A stretch of DNA of 64,000 bases, from contig CAWAJW010000015.1 of assembly GCA_963782475.1 (NCBI GenBank), positions 868,001 through 932,000 on the forward strand, read 5' to 3'. Numbering within the stretch: the first letter of the stretch is position 1; each line of letters starts with the position of its first letter. Source of the stretch: CAVQBP01 sp963782475. Lineage in GTDB: Bacteria > Bacteroidota > Ignavibacteria > Ignavibacteriales > Ignavibacteriaceae. Below, piece by piece: positions 34,768-43,842 of this stretch. A model generated the notes under the pieces. The model was not told where the DNA came from. It saw only the letters and a list, made by a program, of their open reading frames with translations, and did not search any database. Position numbers and translations under genes: made by a program.

Positions 34768-37700
34768 GAATTATTGAATCTGAAATAGAGCAGTTTAGTA
34801 TTGAAAAACTCCAATCAACGGGATGGGATTATCATCATGGATTAGAGATAGCACCTGGAGCAGAAAACCAGGAAAGAGAATCTTTTGAACAAATCATTTT
34901 AGTTGATCGATTACGAAAAGCTGTTGCTGATATTAATCCTCACATTCCAAACCAAGCACAAGAGCAGGCAATTCAACAAGTTCTTCGAATCTATTCCCCT
35001 GATCTTCTTCACAACAATGAAGTGTTCCATAACCTTTTGATTGAGAAAGTAAAAGTGCCATATCAAGAGGACGGGTTTGAAAGAAGCTATGAGGTTGCTC
35101 TAATTGATTTCGAGAATATTGACAGGAATCAATTTCTTGCGATTAATCAATACACTATAGTAGAGAATAGGCAGAACAAAAGACCGGATGTTTTACTCTT
35201 TATTAATGGTATTCCAATTGTTGTAATCGAATTGAAAAATGCAGCCGATGAAAACGCTACAATAGAATCAGCTTACAATCAGATTCAAACTTATAAACAA
35301 GCTATCCCCTCCTTGTTCACCTATAATGCTGTTTGCGTAATTTCTGATGGATTAGAATGTAAAGCCGGTAGTCTCTCAGCCGGATTTCAAAGATATATGG
35401 CTTGGAAAAGTGCTGAAGGAGAAAGAGAAGCATCCCGATTTATTCCGCAATTAGAAACGCTAATAAAGGGAATGCTGAATCCTAAAACTCTGCTTGACCT
35501 TTTGAGATATTTTATTGTATTTCAGAAGACAAAGAAGGAAGACCCGAAAACTGGAATAAGTGAGGTAAGAACCGAAAAGATTTTGGCGGCTTATCATCAA
35601 TACTATGCCGTTAATAAAGCTGTGCAATCCACGATAAAAGCCTCAAGACCGACTGGCGATAAAAGAGGTGGGGTCGTTTGGCATACTCAAGGTTCCGGGA
35701 AAAGTTTGAGTATGGTGTTTTATGCTTCAAAGTTAATAACTTCTCGTGAAATGGAGAATCCGACCATCGTTGTAATAACTGATAGGAATGATCTTGACAA
35801 TCAGCTGTTTGATACTTTCGCTATTTCAAAGCAACTGCTTAGACAAGAACCGGTTCAAGCAGAAAGTAGAGATAACCTAAAAGATTTGCTTAAGGTTGCA
35901 AGCGGTGGGATTGTATTCACCACTATCCAAAAGTTTTTACCAGAAGCTGGAAGACCTAATTACGATCAGCTTTCAACCAGAAGAAATATTGTAGTTATTG
36001 CTGATGAAGCACACCGGACTCAATATGGATTTGAAGCATCATTGAAGGATATTGTTGACAAGAAAAGTAAGAAAGTAATTGGTCAACGGATTGCTTATGG
36101 ATTCGCCAAATATATGCGAGATGCTTTACCGGAAGCAACCTATATAGGATTTACGGGAACTCCGATTGAGGGAACTGATATCAATACACCGCAAGTTTTT
36201 GGCAATTATGTTGACATCTATGATATATCGAAATCCGTTGCAGATGGTTCAACTGTTAGGATTTATTATGAGAGCCGATTGACCCAAGTGAATCTCAGTG
36301 AAGAAGGACGAACTCTCATTGAAAAGTTTGATAAGGAACTTGAGCAGGACACTCAAATAACCGGTAAGCAAAGAGCAAAAGCAAAATGGGCTAAACTGGA
36401 AGCTGTTGTCGGCAACAAAAAGAGATTAAAGACATTGGCAAAGGATATCGTAAACCATTTTGAACAAAGACAGAAAGCATTTGAAGGTAAGGCATTGATT
36501 GTAACAATGAGTCGTAGAATTGCTGTCGATCTATATGATGAGATAGTTGCAATAAAACCAGACTGGCATAATGAAGATCTCGAAAAAGGTGTTATAAAAG
36601 TTGTAATGACTGCTTCAAGTGCAGACGGTCCGAAATTATCGAAACACCATACTTCTAAGCAGGATCGGAGAATTCTTTCTGACAGAATGAAGGAGCCGGA
36701 TGATTCATTAAAGATGGTTATTGTCATTGATATGTGGCTTACCGGTTTTGATGTACCTTGTCTGCATACAATGTATCTTGACAAACCAATGCGTGGACAC
36801 AATCTGATGCAGGCTATTGCAAGAGTAAACCGTGTATTCAAAGATAAACCTGGAGGATTGGTTGTTGATTATCTTGGACTTGCATCCGATTTGAAAAAAG
36901 CATTATCGTTTTATTCTGATTCTGGCGGTAAAGGGGATCCAACTGAAGATATTGAACAGGCTATTGAAGTAATGATTGAAAAGCTTGAAGTAGTACGGCA
37001 AATGTTTAATGAAAGTAGCGAGTCACGAAAACCTATTTTAATTGAAGAACCGGAAGCCTACTACAAAGGACAGACTAAATTCAATTACAACCGCTTCTTC
37101 ATTGGAACAGCACAAGAGAGGTTGTCAATAATTCTTCAAGCTGAGGAACATATATTAGGTATTGATGATGGAAAGAATCGTTTTATAAGAGAGGTTAATT
37201 TGTTGAGCCAAGCTTTTGCTTTATCTATGCCACATCCTAAAGCCGTTGAGATAAAGGAAGAGGTTGCATTTTTCCAGGCTGTTAAATCCAGACTGGTAAA
37301 GTTTGAAGGTAGTTCCGGTGGTAAATCTATAAAGGATTATGATTCAGCAATTAAGATGATCATTGATGAAGCACTAAGCTCAAATAAAGTAGTGGATATT
37401 TTTGAAGCTGCGGGGATTGAAAAACCTGAGATATCCATTCTGTCTGATGAGTTCCTTTCGGAAGTAAAAGGAATGCAGCATAAAAACCTTGCACTGGAAT
37501 TGTTGAAGAAGATATTGAATGATGAGATTAAATCGAGGCTAAGGACAAATCTGGTAAAGAGTAAAAAGTTCCTTGAGATGATAGAACAGGCTATTAAGAA
37601 GTATCAGAACAATCTTCTTACCACAGCACAGATAATTGAAGAACTGATCAAAATAGCTCAGGAAATCAGATCCTCTGAAAATGAGGCTGAAAAGCTTGGT

Positions 37701-37985
37701 TTGAGTACAGAAGAAGTCGCCTTTTATGATGCTCTGGGAACCAATGATAGTGCTGTAAAGGTTCTTGGAGATGAGACCCTTAAAACCATTGCAAGAGAAA
37801 TCGCTGACAAGGTAAGGAAGAACACTGCAATCGACTGGATGATACGTGAAAGTGCAAGAGCTAAACTAATGGTGCTAGTTAAACGGACACTCACTAAATA
37901 CGGTTATCCACCGGATAAACAACAAAAGGCAATTGACACTGTATTAAAGCAGGCAGAATTAATGGCAGATGTTGTCACTCAATAA
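34764..37985 (+). CDS. hsdR: Type I restriction enzyme endonuclease/translocase subunit
   Basis: The 1073 aa motor and nuclease of the type I system. An N-terminal PD-(D/E)xK nuclease (RPDVLLFINGIPIVVIELKNA, residues ~135-156) is followed by a SF2 translocase. The translocase has Walker A (WHTQGSGKSLSMVF, ~307-320), DEAH (VVIADEAHRTQYG), FTGTPIEGTD and motif VI (QAIARVNRVF). A helical C-terminal domain then contacts HsdM. The gene is intact and closes the operon, overlapping the helical partner gene by 4 bp. Confidence 0.96.
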   Translation: MRIIESEIEQFSIEKLQSTGWDYHHGLEIAPGAENQERESFEQIILVDRLRKAVADINPHIPNQAQEQAIQQVLRIYSPDLLHNNEVFHNLLIEKVKVPYQEDGFERSYEVALIDFENIDRNQFLAINQYTIVENRQNKRPDVLLFINGIPIVVIELKNAADENATIESAYNQIQTYKQAIPSLFTYNAVCVISDGLECKAGSLSAGFQRYMAWKSAEGEREASRFIPQLETLIKGMLNPKTLLDLLRYFIVFQKTKKEDPKTGISEVRTEKILAAYHQYYAVNKAVQSTIKASRPTGDKRGGVVWHTQGSGKSLSMVFYASKLITSREMENPTIVVITDRNDLDNQLFDTFAISKQLLRQEPVQAESRDNLKDLLKVASGGIVFTTIQKFLPEAGRPNYDQLSTRRNIVVIADEAHRTQYGFEASLKDIVDKKSKKVIGQRIAYGFAKYMRDALPEATYIGFTGTPIEGTDINTPQVFGNYVDIYDISKSVADGSTVRIYYESRLTQVNLSEEGRTLIEKFDKELEQDTQITGKQRAKAKWAKLEAVVGNKKRLKTLAKDIVNHFEQRQKAFEGKALIVTMSRRIAVDLYDEIVAIKPDWHNEDLEKGVIKVVMTASSADGPKLSKHHTSKQDRRILSDRMKEPDDSLKMVIVIDMWLTGFDVPCLHTMYLDKPMRGHNLMQAIARVNRVFKDKPGGLVVDYLGLASDLKKALSFYSDSGGKGDPTEDIEQAIEVMIEKLEVVRQMFNESSESRKPILIEEPEAYYKGQTKFNYNRFFIGTAQERLSIILQAEEHILGIDDGKNRFIREVNLLSQAFALSMPHPKAVEIKEEVAFFQAVKSRLVKFEGSSGGKSIKDYDSAIKMIIDEALSSNKVVDIFEAAGIEKPEISILSDEFLSEVKGMQHKNLALELLKKILNDEIKSRLRTNLVKSKKFLEMIEQAIKKYQNNLLTTAQIIEELIKIAQEIRSSENEAEKLGLSTEEVAFYDALGTNDSAVKVLGDETLKTIAREIADKVRKNTAIDWMIRESARAKLMVLVKRTLTKYGYPPDKQQKAIDTVLKQAELMADVVTQ

Positions 37986-38351
37986 AATGAAAGCGACTCT
38001 TCTTTACCTCCCCAAATCAATTAATTCATGAATTTTCATTTAGGCAGGTATTATGTAGCCTGACTGAGATTCATTTAAAAATTCACCACTCAATTCAGGA
38101 TTTTGGCTATTGTAAGGCAAATGCTGGCGTGAGCTTAAGTTGCGAAATGTATTAGCAAGAACTTTTCACCCAATATATTTTACATTATATTTGCGTAATG
38201 ATTTCACACTTAAACATAGGTTCAATTCAAAGTTACTGCATTGAAAGGTGTGTAGTGAAGTGTGTAGTAACTGTGTAGTGGAGTTTCGGATAATGGCTAA
38301 TATTGTACAATCCATTAAACAGAAAAGTGCGAAAATAGGCTAAAATTAAAA
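37986..38351. other. Right end of the element, with candidate arm sites
   Basis: About 365 bp without a gene. Three TGTGTAGT octamers (38249-38256, 38261-38268, 38272-38279), spaced by 12 and 11 bp, match the two copies near the left end and are likely integrase arm sites. Just before the tRNA, TAAAAT (38341-38346) is a possible -10 element for the restored tRNA gene, but no good -35 is visible. Confidence 0.55.
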
Positions 38352-38425
38352 GCGCCCATAGCTCAACTGGATAGAGCATCAGACTTCGGATCTGAGGGTT
38401 GAGGGTTCGAATCCTTCTGGGCGTA
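38352..38425 (+). tRNA. tRNA-Arg(TCG), intact copy at attR
   Basis: Full cloverleaf: acceptor GCGCCCA with TGGGCGT (first pair G-U), D-stem GCTC/GAGC, anticodon stem TCAGA/TCTGA with loop CTTCGGA (anticodon TCG, reading CGA), T-arm around GGTTCGAATCC, and discriminator A. CCA is not encoded. Its first 67 bases are the element-borne direct repeat and only the last seven or so are fixed as chromosomal, so the element appears to have rebuilt this gene from the 5' side. Confidence 0.93.
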
Positions 38426-38518
38426 CACTTTGTTTATACGAATAGAAATCCAAATCGTGCTTTTTTAGTACAAAGTTATAATAAATTTCCAAACCAATTT
38501 GACTTCCTATAAAATAAC

Positions 38519-39781
38519 TTGGATATAATATCTCATATACCAAAAGACTTAGAGAATTTTCTGCTGGTTGTTATTTTTTCGCTGCTTATCGGTCTTGAAC
38601 AGAGGAAGCATCATATAGAAATCGAATTCGAATCATTATTCGGTACTGACCGTACTATTACATTAATCGGGATAATGGGTTTCATTCTCTACGTATTGAT
38701 GCCTCAAAATCTCATATTATTTTTCTCCGGCGGATTTGTAATTGCTATGCTGCTGGGAATATACTATTACAATAAAATTAAAATAAAGAACCAATGGGGT
38801 TTTACATCAATAATTATTGCACTAATAACTTATTGCCTCGCTCCGCTTGTGTATCTTGAGCCAAAATGGCTGGTTACACTTATAGTGGTAACCATTTTAA
38901 TATTTGTTGAATTAAAAGAAACTTTGTTCAACTTTTCAAAAAAATTTAACCGTGATGAATTTATCATACTTGCCAAGTTTCTTATTATTGCCGCAATAAT
39001 TCTTCCCCTGCTTCCTCATGACCCGATATCAAAAGGATTAAATATTTCTCCCTATCAAGTTTGGCTGGCTATTGTTGCAGTGTCAAGCATTTCTTATTTC
39101 AGCTACTTGCTGAAAAAATTTGCCTTTCCCAATTCGGGTATAATCCTATCGGCAGTTTTAGGTGGGCTATACAGCAGCACCGCAACCACAATTATACTTG
39201 CTAAAAAAAGTAAAGAAGATAGTAATGCAGTAAAAATTTCTGCCGGTATAATTGCTGCAACAGCTACCATGTATATTCGAATTCTGATACTTGCTTTTAT
39301 ATTTAATGCGAAAATCGCTTTTATTCTACTGCCTTATTTTATTGCTTTCATTGTTGCAAGTATGATAATGATCTTGTTTTTACTATTTAAAAAGAATAAA
39401 ACGAATGATTCAGTCTTAGATGTGGAGAGTGTACAAAATCCTCTTGAATTTAAAACCGCATTATATTTCGGTTTACTATTCAGCTTTTTTGCCGTATTGA
39501 CTAACTTTGTCGTTGCAAAATACGGAGATATTGGAGTTAATGTTTTATCATTCATCGTGGGGGTTACTGACATCGATCCTTACATTTTAAATTTATTTCA
39601 AAAAGTTGAAGGTAGTCTAACGGCCGATATTATCTTTAAAGCAACAATTATAGCTGCTGCAAGCAATAACTTTATCAAAATGATTTATGCAGTTGTCCTT
39701 GGAAATACAACAATTAAAAAACATGTGATAATTGGATTTTCAATATTAATTATTATCAGTATTGCTTCGGTACTTATTTAA
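38519..39781 (+). CDS. MgtC/DUF4010-family membrane protein
   Basis: A 420 aa polytopic inner-membrane protein with about 11-12 hydrophobic segments. The N-terminal third matches the MgtC/SapB-type fold (SLLIGLEQRKH, FGTDRTITLIGIMGFI). The rest matches DUF4010 (SYFSYLLKKFAFPNSGIILSAVLGGLYSSTATTIILAKKS, VGVTDIDPYI, AAASNNFIKM). Transport or regulatory roles are suggested for this group but the substrate is unknown. The start appears to be TTG at 38519; no closer ATG fits the conserved N-terminus. It overlaps the convergent EVE gene by 4 bp. Confidence 0.82.
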   Translation: MDIISHIPKDLENFLLVVIFSLLIGLEQRKHHIEIEFESLFGTDRTITLIGIMGFILYVLMPQNLILFFSGGFVIAMLLGIYYYNKIKIKNQWGFTSIIIALITYCLAPLVYLEPKWLVTLIVVTILIFVELKETLFNFSKKFNRDEFIILAKFLIIAAIILPLLPHDPISKGLNISPYQVWLAIVAVSSISYFSYLLKKFAFPNSGIILSAVLGGLYSSTATTIILAKKSKEDSNAVKISAGIIAATATMYIRILILAFIFNAKIAFILLPYFIAFIVASMIMILFLLFKKNKTNDSVLDVESVQNPLEFKTALYFGLLFSFFAVLTNFVVAKYGDIGVNVLSFIVGVTDIDPYILNLFQKVEGSLTADIIFKATIIAAASNNFIKMIYAVVLGNTTIKKHVIIGFSILIIISIASVLI

Positions 39782-40200
39782 TTTATTTTAACTCCCATTG
39801 CCTGAGCAATTTTTAAAAAATCATTTCGTGTAATTTCAAACATCCCTCTTCGAAAAGGGAATCCCCATTTTTTCTTATCTTGAATAAAATTAAGATTATC
39901 AATGAGAGCTTTTATCGGTGCTTCCTTGCACTTAATAAATTCTATATTTCTTCTCCATGGATGAAAATCAGGTGTCATCTCTGACTGGTAAGGTACGTCA
40001 TCTATACATTTACCCAAAGCTGTGAAATGCTGCAGCGGCTCACCTTCTTCAAAACGTGTTCTCGGAGAATAAAAAACTATGAAATCACTCCGGTTCATTC
40101 TTTTTAAATTATATGGACTGCCGTGATTAGCCTGAGTAAAGCCCCCTTTTACTCCCTTTAAAACATGATCTTTAGAAACAGTATTTATCCAATATTTCAT
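39778..40200 (-). CDS. EVE domain protein
   Basis: A 140 aa protein made of a single EVE domain of the UPF0310 type. It opens with KYWINTVSKDHV. GGFTQANHGSPYNLKRM and DFIVFYSPRT follow, and it ends with WGFPFRRGMFEI. EVE domains belong to the PUA-like fold and read modified bases in DNA or RNA; they are often linked to modification-dependent restriction. It lies 1.3 kb outside the mobile element, so any link to the R-M operon is speculative. Confidence 0.85.
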   Translation of the reverse strand: MKYWINTVSKDHVLKGVKGGFTQANHGSPYNLKRMNRSDFIVFYSPRTRFEEGEPLQHFTALGKCIDDVPYQSEMTPDFHPWRRNIEFIKCKEAPIKALIDNLNFIQDKKKWGFPFRRGMFEITRNDFLKIAQAMGVKIN

Positions 40201-40286
40201 TTGTGATATTATTTCTTGTTAATTATAAGTTTAGCAGAACTGATTTTATTGTCACGCTATGGTGCAATTCAATTGATATATAATTA

Positions 40287-40316
40287 AAAAGGCGGCCCGC
40301 TGACGGACCACCTTTT
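40287..40316 (-). terminator. katG terminator
   Basis: A GC-rich imperfect 13-bp stem with a CTGA loop, flanked by A-runs and T-runs. Read on the minus strand it ends in a T-run. It lies 44 bp after the katG stop and could act on both strands. Confidence 0.7.
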
Positions 40317-40359
40317 AATAATAAATTATCGCAGAACTTCTTCTATTATAAAGCAGAAA

Positions 40360-42597
40360 TTAGTTCAGATCAAAGCGGTCAAGATTCATAACTTTACTCC
40401 ATGCTGCCGCAAAGTCCTTTACGAACTTCTCTTGAGAGTCCGCACATGCATAAACTTCTGCGAGGGCCCGAAGCTCTGAGTTAGAACCGAAGATGAGATC
40501 GACACGTGTGCCGGTCCATTTCACTTCACCGGTTGCACGGTCACGTCCTTCGAAAACATCTTTCGCATCCGAAATTGCGTTCCACTTTGTTCCCAGGTCG
40601 AGCAGGTTAACAAAGAAGTCGTTGGTTAGTGACTCCGGATGTTTGGTGAAAACGCCGTGTTTGGAGTGATCATAATTTGTGTTAAGCACACGCATGCCGC
40701 CGACCAATACAGTCATTTCCGGAGCTGTAAGTGTTAAAAGCTGAGCACGATCGATCAATCTTTCCTCAGCAGATGCGCTGTAACCTTCTTTAATTTTCAG
40801 GTAGTTGCGGAACCCGTCTCCGGCCGGTTCCAGCGGGCCGAATGCATCTGCATCGGTTTGTTCCTGGGAAGCATCGGCACGTCCCGGTGTAAAAGGTACA
40901 GTCACATTGTAACCTGCGGTCTTCGCTGCTTTTTCTACAGCTGCACACCCGCCCAGAACAATCAGATCTGCGAGTGAAACTTTCTTCCCATCAGATTGAG
41001 CATTATTAAACTCTCTCCGGATCTCCTCAAGAGTTTTCAATACTTTATCCAGTTGAGCCGGATCGTTTACTTCCCAGTCTTTCTGCGGGGCAAGACGAAT
41101 GCGTGCACCGTTCGCGCCGCCCCGTTTATCGGAGCCGCGGAAAGTTGCCGCTGATGCCCAAGCGGTTGAAACAAGTTGGGACACAGAGAGACCTGATGCA
41201 AGTATCTTCCTCTTAAGTTCAATAATATCATTGTGATCAATTAGCTTATGTGTAACTGCAGGAATAGGATCCTGCCAGATAAGCTCTTCTTTAGGTACCT
41301 CCGGACCAAGATAGCGCGATCGAGGACCCATATCTCGATGAGTTAATTTAAACCATGCCCTTGCAAATGCGTCTGCAAATAAATCAGGATTTTCATAGAA
41401 ACGTCTTGAAATTTTTTCGTAAGCCGGATCGAACCGCAGCGAGAGGTCGGTAGTAAGCATAGTTGGTGTATGTCTCCTTGAGGGATCATGAGCATCCGGA
41501 ACTGAATCCGGGGCATTCTTCGCGACCCATTGTTTTGCACCGGCCGGACTTTTCGTTAATTCCCATTCGTAGCCGAACAAATTCTCAAAGAAGTTGTTGT
41601 TCCATTTCGTAGGAGTTGTTGTCCAGGTAACTTCCGGTCCGCCGCCGATTGTGTCGCCGCCAAAGCCTGAACCAAAACTGCTTTTCCAGCCGAGTCCCTG
41701 TTCTTCAATGCTTGCACCGGCAGGTTCGACACCGACATACTGGCTTGGAACGGCAGCACCGTGGGTTTTGCCGAATGTGTGTCCCCCTGCAATAAGTGCT
41801 ACGGTTTCTTCGTCATTCATAGCCATACGACCGAAGGTCTCACGAATGTCTTTGGCTGCCGCAAGCGGATCAGGATTTCCGTTCGGTCCTTCAGGGTTCA
41901 CATAAATAAGACCCATCTGAACTGCAGCAAGGGGATTTTCCAGATCCCGATCTCCAGTATAACGCTTGTCGTCAAGCCACTCTCCTTCAGAACCCCAATA
42001 GATATCTTCCAGAGGTTCCCAAACATCTTCACGTCCGCCGCCGAAGCCGAAAGTTTTAAATCCCATCGACTCGAGGGCGCAGTTACCGGCAAGGATCATC
42101 AAATCAGCCCATGAAATTTTCCTGCCGTATTTTTGCTTTATCGGCCATATCAGTCTGCGCGCTTTGTCGAGGTTTATATTATCGGGCCAGCTGTTGAGCG
42201 GTTCAAAACGCTGGGAGCCGGTGCCGCCGCCTCCGCGGCCGTCGGATATTCGATAAGTGCCTGCACTGTGCCATGCCATACGAATGAATAAAGGACCATA
42301 ATGCCCGAAATCCGCCGGCCACCAATCTTTAGAATCGGTCATAAGATCATAAAGATCTTTTTTTACGGCATTCAGATCAAGCTTCTTGAATTCTTCGGCA
42401 TAATTGAATTCCTCTCCCATAGGGTTAGATTTGGAAGAATGCTGACGGAGGATGTTTATATTTAATTTGTTTGGCCACCAGTCACGATTTGATGTACCGC
42501 CTCCCCCGACGCGTTTTAAAGCTCCGCCCGTAAACGGACATTTGCTTTCATCATTTACATTGTGTACTGATTGTTCAGGATGTTTACCTTTTTCCAT
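40360..42597 (-). CDS. katG: Catalase-peroxidase
   Basis: Haem enzyme destroying hydrogen peroxide. The 745 aa match the family's two-domain length. The N-terminal domain holds the distal RMAWHSAGTYR motif and the proximal-site region ETVALIAGGHTFGKTHG. The C-terminal domain is the usual degenerate copy (SQLVSTAWASAATFRGSDKRGG). AGAAGGATAAAAA precedes ATG 42597. The gene is clearly more GC-rich than its neighbours, suggesting horizontal acquisition or strong codon bias. oxyR is divergent, 129 bp away, the classical peroxide-response layout. Confidence 0.97.
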   Translation of the reverse strand: MEKGKHPEQSVHNVNDESKCPFTGGALKRVGGGGTSNRDWWPNKLNINILRQHSSKSNPMGEEFNYAEEFKKLDLNAVKKDLYDLMTDSKDWWPADFGHYGPLFIRMAWHSAGTYRISDGRGGGGTGSQRFEPLNSWPDNINLDKARRLIWPIKQKYGRKISWADLMILAGNCALESMGFKTFGFGGGREDVWEPLEDIYWGSEGEWLDDKRYTGDRDLENPLAAVQMGLIYVNPEGPNGNPDPLAAAKDIRETFGRMAMNDEETVALIAGGHTFGKTHGAAVPSQYVGVEPAGASIEEQGLGWKSSFGSGFGGDTIGGGPEVTWTTTPTKWNNNFFENLFGYEWELTKSPAGAKQWVAKNAPDSVPDAHDPSRRHTPTMLTTDLSLRFDPAYEKISRRFYENPDLFADAFARAWFKLTHRDMGPRSRYLGPEVPKEELIWQDPIPAVTHKLIDHNDIIELKRKILASGLSVSQLVSTAWASAATFRGSDKRGGANGARIRLAPQKDWEVNDPAQLDKVLKTLEEIRREFNNAQSDGKKVSLADLIVLGGCAAVEKAAKTAGYNVTVPFTPGRADASQEQTDADAFGPLEPAGDGFRNYLKIKEGYSASAEERLIDRAQLLTLTAPEMTVLVGGMRVLNTNYDHSKHGVFTKHPESLTNDFFVNLLDLGTKWNAISDAKDVFEGRDRATGEVKWTGTRVDLIFGSNSELRALAEVYACADSQEKFVKDFAAAWSKVMNLDRFDLN

Positions 42598-42726
42598 TTT
42601 TTATCCTTCTAATTAATGAATTGCTTTTAAAATATTGCTTGTTAAAATTATTAATTGTAAAATATTGTTTAATTTGCAATCAATCAAATTGATGTTTTCT
42701 ATAATAGAATAAATATTATCTATATT
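42598..42726. promoter_or_regulatory. katG-oxyR divergent control region
   Basis: A 129-bp AT-rich region. ATCAAT-CAA-ATTGAT (42679-42693) is a perfect 6-bp inverted repeat. TTCTAT-A-ATAGAA (42697-42709) is another, with ATAG/CTAT half-sites like those of OxyR operators. The latter lies within 20 bp of the oxyR start, suited to autoregulation. AAAATATTG also occurs twice. Confidence 0.55.
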
Positions 42727-43662
42727 ATGAATTTACAGCAGCTGGAATACTTAATAGCAGTCGATTCACATCGTCATTTTGTAAAAGCAGCAGATGCGTG
42801 CTGCGTCACACAGCCGACATTAAGTATGATGATCCAAAAGCTGGAAGAAGAATTGGGTATAAAAATATTCGATAGAAGCAAGCAGCCGGTAATTCCAACC
42901 GAAGCAGGCATAGAAATTATTCAGCAGGCAAAAAAAATATTAAAAGAATCAGGTGCCTTAAAGGAGCTCGCTCATTCATTGAAAGGAGAATTAAAGGGAG
43001 ATCTGAGAATCGGAATTATCCCTACTGTCGCTCCATTCCTTTTACCGATATTCTTGAGGCAATTTTTGAAAAAATACCCGGAAATAAAAGTAAAAATCTG
43101 GGAGTATACAACCGAGTATATAATCGAAAAGCTTGAGAAAAATATTCTTGACGTCGGAATTCTAGCAACGCCTCTTAATAATTCTTCAATACTGGAACAG
43201 CCATTATACAATGAAGAATTTTTTGTTTACGCTTCAAAAGATGAAACAGTGCTGAATAAAAAATATCTCCTCGCAGAAGATATTAATCTTAATCATCTGT
43301 GGCTTTTGGAAGAAGGACATTGTCTGCGTTCGCAAATTGTTAACCTGTGTGAACTGAAAAAGAAAGAGGTTACTAACAGCAATCTAGAATATGAAGCAGG
43401 CAGCATTGATTCATTAATCAAAATGGTGGATCAATATGAAGGAATAACGATTCTTCCGGAATTAGCCGTTCAACATTTAAGTGTGAAACAGAAAAATAAT
43501 ATTAGAAAATTCAAGCAGCCTGTGCCTGTTCGTGAAATCAGCCTGGTTACTTACCGTCATTTTGTAAAAACAAGAATGCTTGAAGTTTTGAAGCTGGAAA
43601 TCCTTGGCAATGTCTTTGAATATTTATCTCAAAAGAAAAAACAGAAGGTGATTGAGATATAA
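42727..43662 (+). CDS. oxyR: Hydrogen peroxide-sensing regulator OxyR
   Basis: LysR-family activator of peroxide defence. The 311 aa hold an N-terminal winged helix (LEYLIAVDSHRHFVKAAD, TQPTLSMMIQKLEEELG) and a periplasmic-binding-like sensor domain. The redox pair is visible at Cys199 and Cys208 within LEEGHCLRSQIVNLC, the same spacing and numbering as in Escherichia coli OxyR, so it should respond to peroxide by disulfide formation. Divergent pairing with katG supports this. Confidence 0.93.
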   Translation: MNLQQLEYLIAVDSHRHFVKAADACCVTQPTLSMMIQKLEEELGIKIFDRSKQPVIPTEAGIEIIQQAKKILKESGALKELAHSLKGELKGDLRIGIIPTVAPFLLPIFLRQFLKKYPEIKVKIWEYTTEYIIEKLEKNILDVGILATPLNNSSILEQPLYNEEFFVYASKDETVLNKKYLLAEDINLNHLWLLEEGHCLRSQIVNLCELKKKEVTNSNLEYEAGSIDSLIKMVDQYEGITILPELAVQHLSVKQKNNIRKFKQPVPVREISLVTYRHFVKTRMLEVLKLEILGNVFEYLSQKKKQKVIEI

Positions 43663-43842
43663 TCAAGATTTGCAGGGAATAAAGGGAAGCGAAAGCTTGC
43701 AGAATGCTGCTTAACCTCTCTTCTCCTCAACAAAGCGCGTCTCTCCAATTTCGATACTGTATTCCGGGAAAGAGTTTCAATGTATTTCTATCTTTTCAGT
43801 TATTTAATCTCATCAAAAATTTCACTGAATACCTTCCGATAG

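Larger units (their letters stand above)
13495..38418. mobile_element. Integrative element in tRNA-Arg(TCG), ~24.9 kb
   Basis: Bounded by a 67-bp perfect direct repeat (13495-13561 and 38352-38418) made of tRNA-Arg sequence. A tyrosine integrase lies 88 bp inside the left repeat, pointing inward. Short TGTGTAGT repeats lie inside both ends. The content is accessory: lipoproteins, T9SS-secreted propellers, plasmid/phage-like replication genes and a type I R-M operon. I see no structural phage genes, relaxase, coupling protein or type IV secretion genes. It is probably an integrative element mobilised in trans, a satellite, or an immobile island. Confidence 0.88.

Noticed and set aside
13495..38418. 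Prophage
   Set aside because: Replication-type genes look phage-like, but no terminase, portal, capsid, tail or lysis gene is seen.
38519..40200. DUF4010 and EVE genes as part of the element
   Set aside because: Both lie to the right of the intact tRNA-Arg, outside the direct repeat.
40360..42597. Several long antisense frames inside katG
   Set aside because: They mirror the GC-rich codon structure of katG; katG itself is complete and unmistakable.
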